Counted from the first letter of the stretch, positions 50,595 to 62,848 are shown. The stretch is 64,000 nucleotides of DNA from Lytechinus variegatus (GCF_018143015.1 NC_054740.1:70519356-70583355), one strand, 5' to 3'. The notes: generated from the letters alone by a model not told the origin. Numbers and translations: made by a program.

Positions 50595-51828
50595 AAACAA
50601 GTGGAATGCCTCTGGCGGTCTCAATTGCATCACGCGATTCAAATAGCAGCATTGCCGACATTGAAAACTACTATAAAATAATTATTCACAAAGAACACCA
50701 TTCATATAATGATACAATACTACGTTCATTGATATTTGACCTTCATCATGTAACCTAAAACTTGTCATTGATACTTGATTACCCCTATATCCATATTTTA
50801 TACACTATATCTATAGACTTAGAAAGTTATGCAGCAATCTAATAGTTACCTCTAAAATGGCCACAGTTCAATGACCTTAACTGACCTTTGACTTTCATCA
50901 TGTGACCTGAAACTCGCAGGAGATGTTCGGTGATACTTGATGACTCTCATGTCCAAGTTTTATGAACTAGACCAAAATACTTGCAGAGTTATGATGGTAA
51001 TTCAACAAATGCCTTCAATGTGGCCAAATTTAGTCCATTTACCTTAATTTGACCTTGGTCATGTGACCTGAAACTAGCCCAAGATGTTCAGTGATACTTG
51101 GTTACTCTTATTTCCAAGTTTTATGAACTAGACCAATACACTTACACAGATATGATGGTAATTCAACAAATATTCCCAACATGGCCAAAGTTCATTTACC
51201 TTAAATGACCTTTGACCTTGGTCATGTGACCTGAAACTCGGACGGGATGTTCAAAGATACGTGATTACTTTTCTGTCCAAGTTTCATGAATCATATCCAT
51301 AAACTTTGGAAGTTATGATGGTAATTCAACAGATACCCATTATGGCCAAAGTTCATTGACCTTTTACGTTGGTCATGTGACCTGAAATTCGCACAGGATG
51401 TTCAGTGATACTTGATTACTATTATGTCCAAGTTTCATGAATGAAAGTTAGGATGGTAATTCAAGCAGGGTGTTTAGTAATACTTGATTAACCTTGTGTC
51501 CAAGTTTCATGAACTATATATATTTTCTAAGTTTTGATGAAATTTCAAAAACTTTATAGGTTAAGATTTCGATGTTGATTCCCCCAACATGGTCTCAGTT
51601 CATTGACCCTGAATGACCTTTGACCTTGGTGATGTGACCTGAAACTAAGGGAAGATGTTTAGTAATACCTGATTGACCTTATGGCCAAGGTCCATATACT
51701 TTCCAAGTTATGCTGTCATTTCAAAAACTGAATCTTCGGTTAAGATTTGGTGGTGACGCCGCCGCAGCCGCCGCCGTCGTCGTCGGAAAAGCGGCGCCTA
51801 TAGTCTCACTCTACTTCGCAGGTGAGAC
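50595..51828. mobile_element. Minisatellite-bearing element, copy 2
   Basis: Same structure as 35392-36496: 'acaagtggaatgcctctgg' start, a GTCTCA terminus, diverged units with 'gttatgatggtaattcaac', TGACCTTTGACC words (about 51204 and 51613, plus variants), a GCC-rich block (about 51757-51781) and a GCAGGTGAGAC end at 51818-51828. The shared ends show that it moves as a unit. Confidence 0.86.
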
Positions 51829-53690
51829 AAAACAGCAGAATAATCAATATTAGATCATTAATGTCAGATGAATGAGAGGAGTACAGGTCAATAAGCTTTG
51901 ATAAATTTCAACTCTTAATTATATACGTTTTTAAAGCCTTATCCTGATTGCAAAGGTACATGTAGGTTAAGTTTAGGCCTCATATAAATTCGAAGAAGAA
52001 AAAAAGGTCCATATTGCTGCTATAATAGATTTGCTATGCGATACTTCTTGGAACAGTTTTGAAGGGGGATGACCACGTAAAGAAATAAAAATCAGATGAC
52101 AATTTTATTTTCGTACATATTATTTAATAAAAATACATAAAATAGGAAGGATGCATGCAGCCAATCCACCATCCCCGATCCCCGGCCCCTGTAAAAAAAA
52201 CAACAACACTAAATCGGAGATGATTTGTTGCCTTTGCGTCGGTATCCAACACTCATCAACAGCTTCTCAATTTCCCATGATCACCGCGCAGAAAATGGAC
52301 TCAGTTTGTCCGTTCCCTCGTCTTATTGAATGTTGCCTTCTAATGCCAATTAGTCTAATTGGTAAATGCTGACCAGGGATCAACTCGGAGGTATATATAT
52401 ATATATGTTTTTTTATTGATGCCACCTCCAATTCTATAGTGCAACTCACTGCGGATCGCCATCCGGTCGGTGCCTCAGATCTTCTTTCGTAGAATTCCCC
52501 TGGATCTTTCGAATCGCAAGGTATTTTTTTTCTTCGTTTATTTCATTTATTTTTATCATAAATATGTGAATAATCTATAAATATTATGCGAAATGTGTGG
52601 TGTATGCCTATTTTATCTACAATATAAATCGTTTCGAATTATTATTTCAATGAAAGAATCATAGTAGCTGAGAAACATGGAAGGCAAGGAAGAGGCTTGA
52701 TTAAAGTCAGTGATTGTCTATAAAAAAATAGGTAGGACAGGTAGATATTGCTTTTTTTCATGTCAGATTTTTGTTTCTTTATTTAATATTTTCAGTCTAT
52801 CACATTATCTCCAGCTGCAGAGAGCAGAGACGACTGCTCCCTGTTATTTTCCAATGAGTGAAAAGGGCAGAAAATGTAGATTAAAGAGGGAGTAATATAA
52901 AAAGAGAGGATAAAATAAAGTCACCTCTCGATCGACTTGCCTCCACTCCTCTAGCAGATTACCTCGGCGCGATGATGTCCCTTGCATGTGGTGCTTGAAA
53001 AGTGCACATATAGATTTAATTGTTTGCTCTACCTAAAAATGTGTTTGTTTTTTTTAATGTTTTTATGGACAAGATTAAAATATTCATTATATTCTTGCCA
53101 TAAATAGTGGTGTTCTAGTCAAATGTCTCGGTGGCTAGAAATTATTATAAAGAATTCCCCCAAAGTAACTGCACTTACCCGACCCATCCATGCTCATTTG
53201 AATTGAATTTCAATTCGTCTGTTTGAGTGTTATCTTTGTGAGTTTCAGAATAACGGTGCAAAACAGGGGCATCGTGGTCGTCATTCTTTATAGGGTAATC
53301 AACCTGCTCAAATTACTATTCATTATTTATCTTTGTAAAAGGTTTGTTCTGATATAAAACATATAGACCACTCGGGGTAATAGTACCCAAAACAACAACA
53401 TAAAAAGGAGAACCTAAATCGTTTCTTTTCATTTAGTTTTGCAATCGAAAATCTCATGTTGTGATGTTTTATATGAATATTCAGTTTTGGTACTTGGACT
53501 GTGACGCAACTGACTAAAAAGTACCAGAAAACGATGACAATCATCGCAGTGTTTGCTAAGAATATTATTCATCGAAGTTTTAACTCGACTTTTTAAACAT
53601 GTTTTAGCGGGATAATAGTGCTTGTCAATTGTCAATATTATATTTCAAAATAAGAAATAAATCTGTTTTGACCGACAGATGTTCAAGTGC
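51829..53690. other. Non-coding intergenic region
   Basis: No gene or clear element is supported; there is a short TA run at about 52392-52405. Confidence 0.55.
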
Positions 53691-53699
53691 ACCCAGAAA

Positions 53700-54320
53700 A
53701 AGTGCTGATTTGAATAAATAGAGAAAAAGCAACTAGCATAACGCTGAAAATGCCATAAAAATCAGATATACAATGCGAAAGTTACGACAATTTTAAGTAT
53801 CTAATTTTTCACAAAACAGTGATATGCATAATTCAATGACATATGCAAATGAGACAGTCGAGGATTTCCTTCACTCACTTTTTTTTAATTGTTTGAATTA
53901 AAAAACATTTCATTCTGGAGCCCTTTCATATATAACAACAAGGACCGACTTGACTGAACCATACATGAATGCAAAATAATTAGTGAGTGGATGATGCCAT
54001 CGGTCTCCTCATTTGCATATACTATTCAGCAACCCGTTGCATAAAACTTTTACCATAAAAACTCTAACAAACAAAATTATGTTATTGAAAATGACACATT
54101 TAAAACTCTTGCAGAAATTTGCCAGAGTTTTTTTATTGCAATTTTTCTTATGCAACGGGTTGCAGGATATTAATTTAATTATTACGGACGCATTTGAAAA
54201 AAAATGTGTCATGACTTTTTTTATTTTATATCCGATTTTGATGAAATTTTCAGTGCTATATGCTTGTTGGATTTTTCTTTTTTATTCAAATAAACTTTTT
54301 ATAGGGATGGGCTTGTCCTT
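53700..54320. mobile_element. Foldback MITE split by another MITE
   Basis: Outer arms: 'tttgaataaatagagaaaaa' (about 53710), 'gctgaaaatgcc' and 'aaaaatcagatat' are mirrored near 54230-54300 ('atccgattttgatg', 'ttttcagtgc', 'tttttattcaaataaac'). The inner words 'catatgcaaatgagac' (about 53839) and 'gtctcctcatttgcatat' (about 54003) are also inverted. The 54029-54163 MITE sits inside the right arm. Confidence 0.72.
54029..54163. mobile_element. MITE family 3 relative (GCAACCCGTTGCATAA ends)
   Basis: A 135-bp element. The left end GCAACCCGTTGCATAAAACT is mirrored by the right end ...TTATGCAACGGGTTGC. The interior has 'actctaacaaac' and 'tttgccagagtttttt', shared with the element at 55301-55458. 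Confidence 0.9.
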
Positions 54321-54405
54321 TAAGTATCATCTATAAGATCATACGAAAACGGCGAACACTTATTTCATCTCTAGTGTCAATAATGGATCTACGCCTGGGG
54401 GCAAT

Positions 54406-54615
54406 CAGTGGCGTATAGATTGGGGGAGGGGGGGCTTTCGTGAACCAAGAAAAAAAAGAGGAAATGAGAGGAAATCTTTCACAAAATTTGATGTTTTTTA
54501 ATAAACATGTCGAAATTTAATGCTCGCTCACTTCGCTCGCTTAAATCTTTTTAATACATTTTACGCGATCCGCCATACCCAGCCCCCTCAAAATTATTGG
54601 CTCATTACGCCACTG
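54406..54615. mobile_element. hAT-like MITE (CAGTGGCGTA ends)
   Basis: The ends CAGTGGCGTATAGATTG and ...TCATTACGCCACTG are inverted. Flanks GGGGCAAT and GGCACAAT match at 6 of 8. The interior has 'gctcgctcacttcgctcgct', a variant of the CpG-rich motif. Confidence 0.8.
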
Positions 54616-54994
54616 GGCACAATGAAAACCTCAGTCTGAATTTACTAACCGCATAAAATATATTTGCTCCTTGTATTCGTTTATATTTGTGTTGGTAAAA
54701 AGGTATTGCATGTCAATTATCATAAGTGCAATACTGCCATATTTGCCTTCGCTCGACTGAGGATTATCTATGTATAATTACCTGCAAGATATAGTGTTGG
54801 AAATATACATGAAAACGGATACAGACAGTATGGATTAAAGTAAGTTACCAGCCATTTTAATGAGAGACTTTAATTAAGTATGATTCTGCGAAAAAGGCGG
54901 AGAAGAATGAGAGAATAATATTGGACTATATTACTATATTTTCATACGCGTTTTACTGATGTCATTTGGCGCAAGCTATTTTGACACCTTACCT

Positions 54995-55235
54995 GCACAG
55001 CAAAAACTGTGGTGTTAACCGGTGTACATAGAGGACCACACCAGTTATTTTACACCGGTGTTAAATTGGTGGTGTTATTTTTACACCTATAGGTGTTATT
55101 ACAACACCTTTGGTTGTTACATTTACACTCTTTGGTGTTATGTTCAATCTTTAGGGTGTAATTTTAACACCTCAGGGTTTGGTCCTCTATTAACACCAAT
55201 CGGTGTCAGTTTTAACACCACAGTTTTTACAGTGT
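54995..55235 (+). mobile_element. MITE family 1, copy 2
   Basis: Termini GCACAGCAAAAACTGTGGTG and CACCACAGTTTTTACAGTGT. The same interior order as the 5879-6112 copy but on the opposite strand, with repeated GGTGTTA/TAACACC words and an ACACCTATAGGTGT palindrome. Confidence 0.88.
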
Positions 55236-55300
55236 GTAAAAAAGGGTCAATGTTCGGCCAAGCATAAACAAAAATTTGGTGTCATCTGGTAGTACACCCT

Positions 55301-55458
55301 GGACCCAACACGCATAAAACTTTTGCCAACAAAAAGTCTGGCAAAAAAAAATTGCCAGAGTTTTTTAATGTGTTATTTTCAATGACATAATTTTGTTTGC
55401 CAGAGTTTTTGTAAATTTGCCAGAGATTTTATGGCGAAAAGTTTTACGCAATGGGTCC
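55301..55458. mobile_element. MITE family 3 relative
   Basis: The left end GGACCCAACACGCATAAAAC and the right end ...GTTTTACGCAATGGGTCC are imperfect inverted copies. The interior has three 'gccagag' words and 'atgacataattttgttt', also seen at 54029-54163. Confidence 0.82.
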
Positions 55459-57720
55459 CTGAGAGCATACTCAACTCATCTTTTTTCACAAATCTAACAT
55501 TTCTTTTTTTATTCGCATATTTCACTGCAAAATCCGCAGTGAGGGAAACAGTGTGGTATTTCATATCTCTCACAGTATGAAAAAATATGAAGCGCATCGC
55601 AATATATACTATCCAGCGAAAACTACAAGTAGGGGCTGCATTACAAAAACTTGCAACTTTAACATAGAGCTAGCAGCATACCGACAAGTACTTTCCAAAG
55701 TTACAAAATCCTTTAAAGAATGATTTTCTTTCTCATTCCCAGAATTTTTATCTGCATACAAAGCCGTCTCATATTACACACGGATATTCAGCTAACAAGT
55801 AATTAACTAAACCGACACTAATGGTATTTACTCAAGCAGCAGCTCATCGGGGTTTATTTCCCCTTTTAATATCCCCGCAACCATCACATGTAGATCGTGT
55901 TTGCATATCGTTTGTTCCTCGGGATTCTAAAATTTAATAAGCAATTGCGAGACAATGCTAAAAGCTAGGTATATCGAAAAAGCATGCGCGATATCATGCC
56001 TGTTTGTTTTTTCATTTGTGAGGGGGGAGCAGATGACAATCTCCCATATAGGCTGCTGTATAAAAGTCGAAATTCGAGGGGCGCGGGGGTCACATCCCCC
56101 GCTCCCCTAGCCCCTTCCGAAAAGCCTTTAAAGGTATGGTGTGTGTGTGTGTGGGGGGGGGTGCCTATCAATGCCCTTGATTTCTAAACCATGTCCCAAT
56201 ATATTGATTTAAACTCTCCAGACCGCCCTGTGAAATTTGAGGCCAGAGTTGGGGGTCATAATCATGTTAGATTTTTTCCCCAATAATTTATTTCCGTTTG
56301 ACCGAGTCAAACTTAAAGCTTGTTAGATATCGAGCGCTGATCTTGTTTATTCTTCACATAGAACCTTTTGATATTTATCTCATCATCATGTCACCTTCTT
56401 GTCTATTGCCTCTTTTTAATCATAACAATGAACAGTTTTATTACATATTGACAAACAAAAGATCTCGGTAATGCTTCAATCTTTAAGATAATATGACACT
56501 TATCGTGATTTTTACGGGAAGGGCATGGTGATAAACAAGTGTTCCGATAGCTTACGGATTTTAAGAATTCAGTAAGGTAAGAATGATATTTGCTTGTAAA
56601 CGACATTGTCAACTGAACAATCTGTATATCAGGCGAGTGAGTAACTGACGAGTCAAGTGGCACCTTAACAGTATTTTTTACATATGAACAAAATCTCATT
56701 GGCATAAAGAATGATATAAATTTTTGACATTAGCAATCGATCGAGCGTATATTCGTTCTGTTATAGGCAACTGTGAGCATGCCACTGTCATAAATACATC
56801 ATACATAAATGTCGTATATACAGCAATGAATTTAGTTAGTATCAATATGCCAGCGAGCGAAGCGAGCGAGCAAATTTCAATATTTGGGAGACAAATTGAT
56901 GAACAAAATCGCCTTTCAAGGGATATTTAATTGGTGGAGAAATCTGGTGAGCCTTGAAAAAGTTACTTCAGTCGTTTAAAATGATATGATGATACGGGCA
57001 AAATAATTATCAACAAAGTTTAGAAAAAAGAAAAAGAAATATAAAGCGCAAATCATGATTAAACAGTCCGGACTTTGTTCAATGAAAAAGAAAAAAAAAT
57101 GGGATCATGATTATCGGGAATAAGGATTTGTTTATAAGAATTATATTGACCATCACAGACCACAATTATAAATATCCATAAACAGGTTTTAAAAAAGTGG
57201 AAATAGCACAATAATGCAAATGAAAAGGAAACTGTTGCAGAAAGAAAATATTTTGAATAATCTTTCAGATTATATTAGGAGAATGATACAAAATTTGAAA
57301 TTTTGAGAAAATTTCATAACTGAAATATTTATTACATTGTTATAGTCTCCTTTAAATGGATGAAATTGAAAAGTATGTGAGAATATTACTGTCCTCTCTT
57401 GCCTCTATGTTTCATTGACGGTATTGGTTTTGTCAATGTCATCAGTACACTCATCGTACACCAGTGGTGGCGGAAGGGGGGGGGGGGGGTGGCAGAAAGG
57501 GGGGGGTGTGGCAGGGGCACTTACCCCCCCCCCCTCCCAAACAAAAAAAAATCCCTGTAGTTAAAATTCCCGGTTTTTTTTCAAATGGAAAATGCCTTTT
57601 TCAAAATGAAATGTGCCCTTTTTTCAAATACCACTCCCATGACTCCTTGTGAAGTAAAACATAATAATACATTTAAGGTTGTAAAATCACAAATGTGATT
57701 CGGATTATAGGTCGCCAAGC
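55459..57720. other. Non-coding intergenic region
   Basis: No gene is supported. A hAT-like left terminus CCAGTGGTGGCGGAAGG with a long G-run occurs at about 57460, without a recognisable partner end. A GT-rich/G-run patch lies at about 56141-56161. Confidence 0.5.
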
Positions 57721-57734
57721 ACTCCTTTGTTTTT

Positions 57735-57873
57735 ACAACTACAAATTTTACCTTTTGATGAATTGGTATCTCTTAACTGTGTCACATTTATGTTTAAGTG
57801 TCGCAATCACGCCAGAATGCATTTTTGTCTCATGTGTTTGCTGAAAATTCTTCCATCCATCATTATCATACTC
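57735..57873 (+). mobile_element. LINE ORF2 fragment, 5' half
   Basis: The plus strand encodes ILPFDELVSLNCVTFMFKC, then after a +1 shift near 57798 SQSRQNAFLSHVFAENSSIH followed by HYHT, in the style of LINE C-terminal tails (L...L......F........H.Y.TR). It is cut at 57873 by a hAT-like element and resumes at 62100. Confidence 0.8.
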
Positions 57874-58825
57874 CAGTGGCGGATCCAGAGGGGGGCGCCC
57901 CGGGCGCGCGCCCCCCCTATTTTCGCCGGATTTTTTTTTTTTTTTTTTTGATGGTTATATTTACTGGATTGGTACAATGTAGTCAATTTCAAGGGCTAGA
58001 TCTAGTCAAAACTATATTTTAACTTACGCTCATGGCCTTTGTGTTCGCACAAATGCACCTCTGTCATACTGTATTGCAATATGTAAATTCCGGAATTCCA
58101 GGGCGCGCAAGTCGATTGGTTGGAAAGTTGCACCACTTGTAATCGGAGTTGCAGTGCAGTGACCAGTGTGAAGATGTTGGATTGGATATCATTTTTTCCC
58201 GAAATTTTGTGTTTTTTGTAACATGCGTTTGTCCGTCTTTATGGCAAATACATGTAAATTGTAAGTAACAGATCGCGAGAGAAAGTGTCAACGATGCGAA
58301 TGATGTCTATCCCCGAGATTATTCTTCACTCAAAGATGAAGCCCTGTATCGGGCGCCACGTGCGCAGCATTATCATTCTGCCTTGGTCATGTACGTTTTC
58401 ACTGAAATGTATAGGTCAGACATATTTGTATTTAATGTAAACTAACTTTTACACTTTCTGGTAGATTCAGAGGCATATTATCCAGGGCGCCCCAACCATA
58501 GGCGGATCCAGGGAGGGGGGCCCGAGGGCCCCGCCCCCCCCCCCCTATTGGCGGAGCAAAAAAAAGAAAAAAAGGGGAAAAGGAAGGAAAAATGAAAAAA
58601 GGAAAAGAGAGGAGAAAAGAAGGAAGGCAAGCATAAGAGGAGGAAGATGAGTGAATAAAATAAGATAAGGGGAATTAAGACTTGGAAATTATTTTTTTTT
58701 TAATCTTTCATGTCGGGATATAAAATTTTCGCTCGCGCTTTGCGCTCGCATTGCCTTTTAGGTGATATCTTGCTCATTATCACCCGTATCAGACATCTGA
58801 GCTGGTCACCGTATAGACAGCTGGC

Positions 58826-58888
58826 AGCCGTCTGTTTCGAGGAGTTTTTTAACATTTTTTTTTTATTTCTCCTCGTACACAGACGGCT
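58826..58888. repeat. 20-bp stem hairpin
   Basis: AGCCGTCTGTTTCGAGGAG (58826-58844) pairs with CTCCTCGTACACAGACGGCT (58869-58888), with a T-rich 24-base loop. Confidence 0.85.
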
Positions 58889-59626
58889 CGCTATCGTGCA
58901 CGCACCATTAGGGGACTTGCAATGCAAAATCCCCCCGTCGGGGCTCTTCAATTTTTGTCTTTAATGAATAAAAAAATTGACAATTATTGTGACCAAAATG
59001 CAAATTAATATTCCCTCTTGGCATTAATTGCCAAAAAACGGAGAAAAATCAAGTTAAAAGGAACAAAAACAGTGACTTACCTCGGCAGTCACGCAAATTC
59101 ACTTCCCCGTTTTGTCCGATCTTAAGTACATAAACATATGGCCATTGAGTCCCTGTACAGATCGCGCTAGAACTTCGGTCTCTGTATTTGGTGAGTGAAG
59201 CCAACGGAGTTCAGCTGAACAACCAACATAACAGAGACCGAAGCTTTTGGTCTAGTCACCGTATTGCCCTACATTTTCTTAATATCGGGAAGGGTAGGTA
59301 TATTGTTTGTATTTTCCTCGGTCTCAATGTGCGCATTTACTTTGCATGCAGAGACGACGCAAAATATACCTTTGTATTTTCCTGGTCTCACATCCGGGCA
59401 TTTGTGGATGCGTATAAAGAGTTACGCTTCATAAGGATCCGCGCACCAACAATATACGTCATAATAAAGACAACACTGGATCCGAGAGCTTGCAAGTACG
59501 TCATAATGGTAAAGTGCAGAGACTAGACCGATATTAACATGACACAATAGAACTCTATTTTTAAAAGAAATATCCCCATTATATCATGATTTTTGCTCTA
59601 GATATCTGATTTGGATGATAATAAAA

Positions 59627-59766
59627 ATATTGACTGGCTCTTCTTTCGGGGAACATCAAATATATTGCCCTTAAAAGACCCATATTGCCCTCGTCTAAAG
59701 ACTCGGGCCAATATGATTCTTTTGCTGGCAATATATTTGATGTTCCCCTCAAGGCCAGTCAATATT
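59627..59766. repeat. ~65-bp-arm palindrome
   Basis: 'aatattgactggc' with 'ggggaacatcaaatatattg' at the left is mirrored by 'caatatatttgatgttcccc' with 'gccagtcaatatt' at the right. The centre is GTCTAAAGAC (59693-59702). It lies within the inner hAT-like element. Confidence 0.92.
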
Positions 59767-59879
59767 ATATAAATATGGACCTTAAAATATCAAATTCTGA
59801 AGTCAATATACAAAACATATTTCAGCTGGGAAATTGAACTTTCACTATTTTGTTTTATTCACAAATTGATATTTTAAAA

Positions 59880-61445
59880 GTGTAAAAAATTCTGTTTTAT
59901 GGTCTGAATATTAACAATTTCTGCTTGCGCTGCGCGCTCGCAAAATTTGATTTGTCAGGTACCTATTATTTTCCTGTATTCCATGAAGTTCTCAAAATAT
60001 CCCTATTTAGGTCAGATTGTCAAAACGTATCAGCTAGCGCTGCACGCTTGCATTTTGATTAGTGAGTTATGTATATCTCAATATTAATTCTAAAACAAAC
60101 TACTTAAAATCACCATTTGATGACAATTAATCATAAATTTCTGCTCGCGATTTGCGCTCGCATTGATAGATTTTAAACTCATGCATCTTATGCATAATTA
60201 CAAAAGTGCTTAAATGTCCAATTTTCAGGCCATAATATTAATAGATTTTGCGCTCTCATGCTTAGGAAGAGAAATAGGAAGATAGTCATCATTTTCTTAT
60301 GATGACATAATGTCCTTATAGAATATCCCGGTCCTATGTCAAAACTCAAAGTAACAATAATTGAAAATATCAGCTGTTTTAACTGTGATCCTTCTTCACC
60401 TCACAATTTTTCCACAAAGTGCTTGCAATACAGAGCTTAAAGTGACCCCTTTTCAGATCTGAATATCATATATTTTTAGCTCGCGCTTTGCGCTCGCTTT
60501 ATTGATTTTCATGGTAAAAAAAAAGGTATTTAGAATACCCAAATTCTAGGTCGATATCTCAAACACACGTTTATTCAGATACGCACCTTGTTCTCCATTT
60601 AGATAATTATCCAGTTTCAGATAACAATATAAAAAATTGTCTGCTCGCGCTTTGTGCTCGCATTATTAATGTATGAAAATTTCCAATAGCTTAACCTTTT
60701 CATGATTTACAAAACATGAATAGAGTGTCCAGAATTTTTCCGCTCGCGCTTCGCGCTCGCATCAATAATGTTCAGTTTTTGTCTAATCCTTTCCACGATT
60801 ACAAAAAGTGCTTGAAATTTCCATTATTCAGGTAGAAATGTCAAAAATTTCAGCTTGCGCTTCGCGCTCGCAATATTTGAATGTTGAAATATGTAACGTC
60901 TTCGTGGCTAAGTTCAAGCAGTCCATAACAAATACGTTTTCGATCAGCTCAAAACGTATATAAAAAATTTCCGCTCGCGCTCTGCGCTCGCATTATTAAT
61001 GTAAGGAAGATCCCCACTTCCTCATCCTTTTCATGATTTACAAAACTTGAATAGAGTGTCTCGTTCAGTAGGTCTAAATCACGAAATTTTTTGCTCACGC
61101 TTCGCGCTCACACTAATCGTTTAGTTATATACCTATTCTGTTAAGTTACAAAAAGTGCTTAGAATTTCCATTCCTTAGGTAAAAATGTCAAAAAATTTCA
61201 GCTCGCGCTTCGCGCTCGCATTATTTGATTTTTAAAAATATGTAACGTCTTCATGGCTAACTGCAAGCAAGTCCTTAACAGTACCTTTTCCATCAGTTCA
61301 TTTTTGCTCGCGCTTCACGTTCGTAATAATTATTCACTTGCATACACATCTTTTTTCAGGATTGCCCAGAATGTTCAAAACTTTTAGAAAAAAGTAAATA
61401 AGATTCCCCCCAAAAAAATAGCTCGCGCTTCGCGCTCGCATTATA
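59880..61445. repeat. Tandem array of CpG-rich 20-mer units
   Basis: At least a dozen copies of GCTCGCGCTTCGCGCTCGCA or close variants, for example at 60742, 60853, 60973, 61093, 61201, 61306 and 61421. The spacing there is 105-120 bp. Each unit also carries 'attacaaaaagtgcttagaa', a 'ttcaggt' word and a run of A before the 20-mer. The 20-mer contains the heptamer TCGCGCT twice in tandem and five CpGs in an otherwise AT-rich unit. Confidence 0.93.
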
Positions 61446-62099
61446 TGAATAATGATTATGGTATTATATATTTATGTTTATTCATAAGAATAAAGCTAAG
61501 AAGTGACTAATATATGACTACCCCTTTAAAGATACCAAAAATCCCGCAAATATCATATTCGAGTGGCCGATCGGGGAAAATATGGCTGAAAAAAAAATTC
61601 CGGGCCCCCCTATTGGCGAAGGCTGGATCCGCCCCTGCCCCCAACTAAGTTTCGCCGAAGCAATCATTTCAACGAATATCAAGGAGCAAAATTGTATATT
61701 CTCAATCACCAGTCGACCCCACTCCGCAGCTATATGTCAGCGTAAGGAGCGAAGATTTTATGTAACGGGGGGGGGGGGGGAGAATAAAAATACTTTCGTG
61801 CAAGCAAGTGAAGAGCCTTTGCCAAATGTATGTTTTGAATGACCGCTTATACGGTGTGTGACTGGAAACCAGCTCCTAAATGAGTCAGTATGTGTCTTTT
61901 AGTCATGAAGTTACAGTGATTTAAGTGTGCATTTTTCTTCTAAAGGTGTTCTCAAAATACGACTTTTGGACATGATTTTTTGAAAAAGTCCTTGCCGTGG
62001 GAGGGGGTATCCCCCCTCCCACACCCTCCCCCCGCTCGGTCGCTTCGCTCCCTCGCCGCTGGCGCCCCCCCCTATTTCAAAATCCTGGATCCGCCCCTG

Positions 62100-62848
62100 T
62101 ACTCGTCAAAGAAACCTTCTCCATCAGCCATTAGCAAGAACCCAAACTGCTTTAAATTCATTTAGAATAGTTTGTGTTAAAGAATGGAATAAGTTACCTC
62201 ATGACATTAGAAATAGCTTGGCTCTGTCCCGATTTAAAACATTGTGTAAAAAGCATCTCTTCGATAGATTGCGGTCGGATGTGAATGTATAAATCATGAA
62301 GCAGATTGCAATGAGTGAGGTCTCCATGTGTGTGTGAGGGTGTGTGCGTGCATTAGTAATCGGGTGTGTATGGGGGGGGGGGTCATGTGTGTGTTTATTA
62401 TTAGAGGTTGTCTATACAGGGGTCAAAAAGGGTGGTGTTTCGGTTTTCTTGGGGCTCCTGTTCATTTGATGAGGTGTCCTTTCCTAAGCATTTTTTATGC
62501 ACTCACAAATTTTGACCGATTTTAATGAATGAGGTTGTAGGATGCTTTGGGGAATGTCCTGGCCCTGCTTCATTTAGGCTGTTACTAGGGTTACCCTAGG
62601 CAAGCTGAAACATCTCTATTTTATAACCTACCCCTTTTATTATACTGTCAAATCATTTATTCTTAAGTTACATGTAAGTTACACCCATTGTAAATATGTT
62701 ACTTACTATGTAAAGGGGCCCCGTTAACAAGCTGTGCTTCACTGGGGTCCCAAACCTATCATTCTGAGTTCTATGATGTTGTATTCTGTACTATTGTTTG
62801 TGTTTGATATGGTTTGAAATAAATACTATACTATACTATACTCTATGT
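62100..62848 (+). mobile_element. LINE 3' end (second half of split LINE)
   Basis: The frame from 62102 reads TRQRNLLHQPLARTQTALNS, then VKEWNKLPHDIRNS and FKTLCKKHLFDRL, ending in TAA at about 62290. This is the conserved WN-LP...F-L-K-LF tail of LINE ORF2. About 550 bp of 3'UTR follow, ending in an (ATACT)n tail at about 62821-62842. Confidence 0.85.

Larger units (their letters stand above)
58497..61637. mobile_element. Inner hAT-like element carrying the CpG-20-mer array
   Basis: Ends CATAGGCGGATCCAGG and ...GGCTGGATCCGCCCCTG. Flanks GCCCCAAC (58489-58496) and CCCCCAAC (61638-61645) match at 7 of 8, a hAT-type duplication. The 3141-bp interior holds a hairpin at 58826-58888, a palindrome at 59627-59766 and the tandem array at about 59880-61445. 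No transposase is visible; the open frame at 59188-59526 shows no recognisable domain. Confidence 0.85.
57874..62099. mobile_element. Outer hAT-like element, split by an inner one
   Basis: The left end CAGTGGCGGATCCAG and the right end CTGGATCCGCCCCTG are inverted with one mismatch. Subterminal GGGGGGCGCC and GGCGCCCCCC blocks follow. The 5-bp word TACTC lies on both sides (57869-57873 and 62100-62104). Joining the flanks through one copy restores the LINE reading frame (HHYHT then RQRN). The short duplication differs from the usual 8 bp of hAT, so the superfamily is less certain than the insertion itself. Confidence 0.78.

Noticed and set aside
56030-56187. Open frames over the G/C-run region near 56.1 kb
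   Set aside because: Homopolymer runs give chance open frames; no domain or element boundaries found.
59188-59526. 112-codon open frame as a gene
   Set aside because: No recognisable domain or splice context; lies inside a non-autonomous hAT-like element with inverted repeats.
59880-61445. CRISPR array
   Set aside because: A conserved 20-mer with spacers superficially resembles one, but spacers are homologous to each other, about 90-100 bp long, and the genome is eukaryotic with introns and SINEs.
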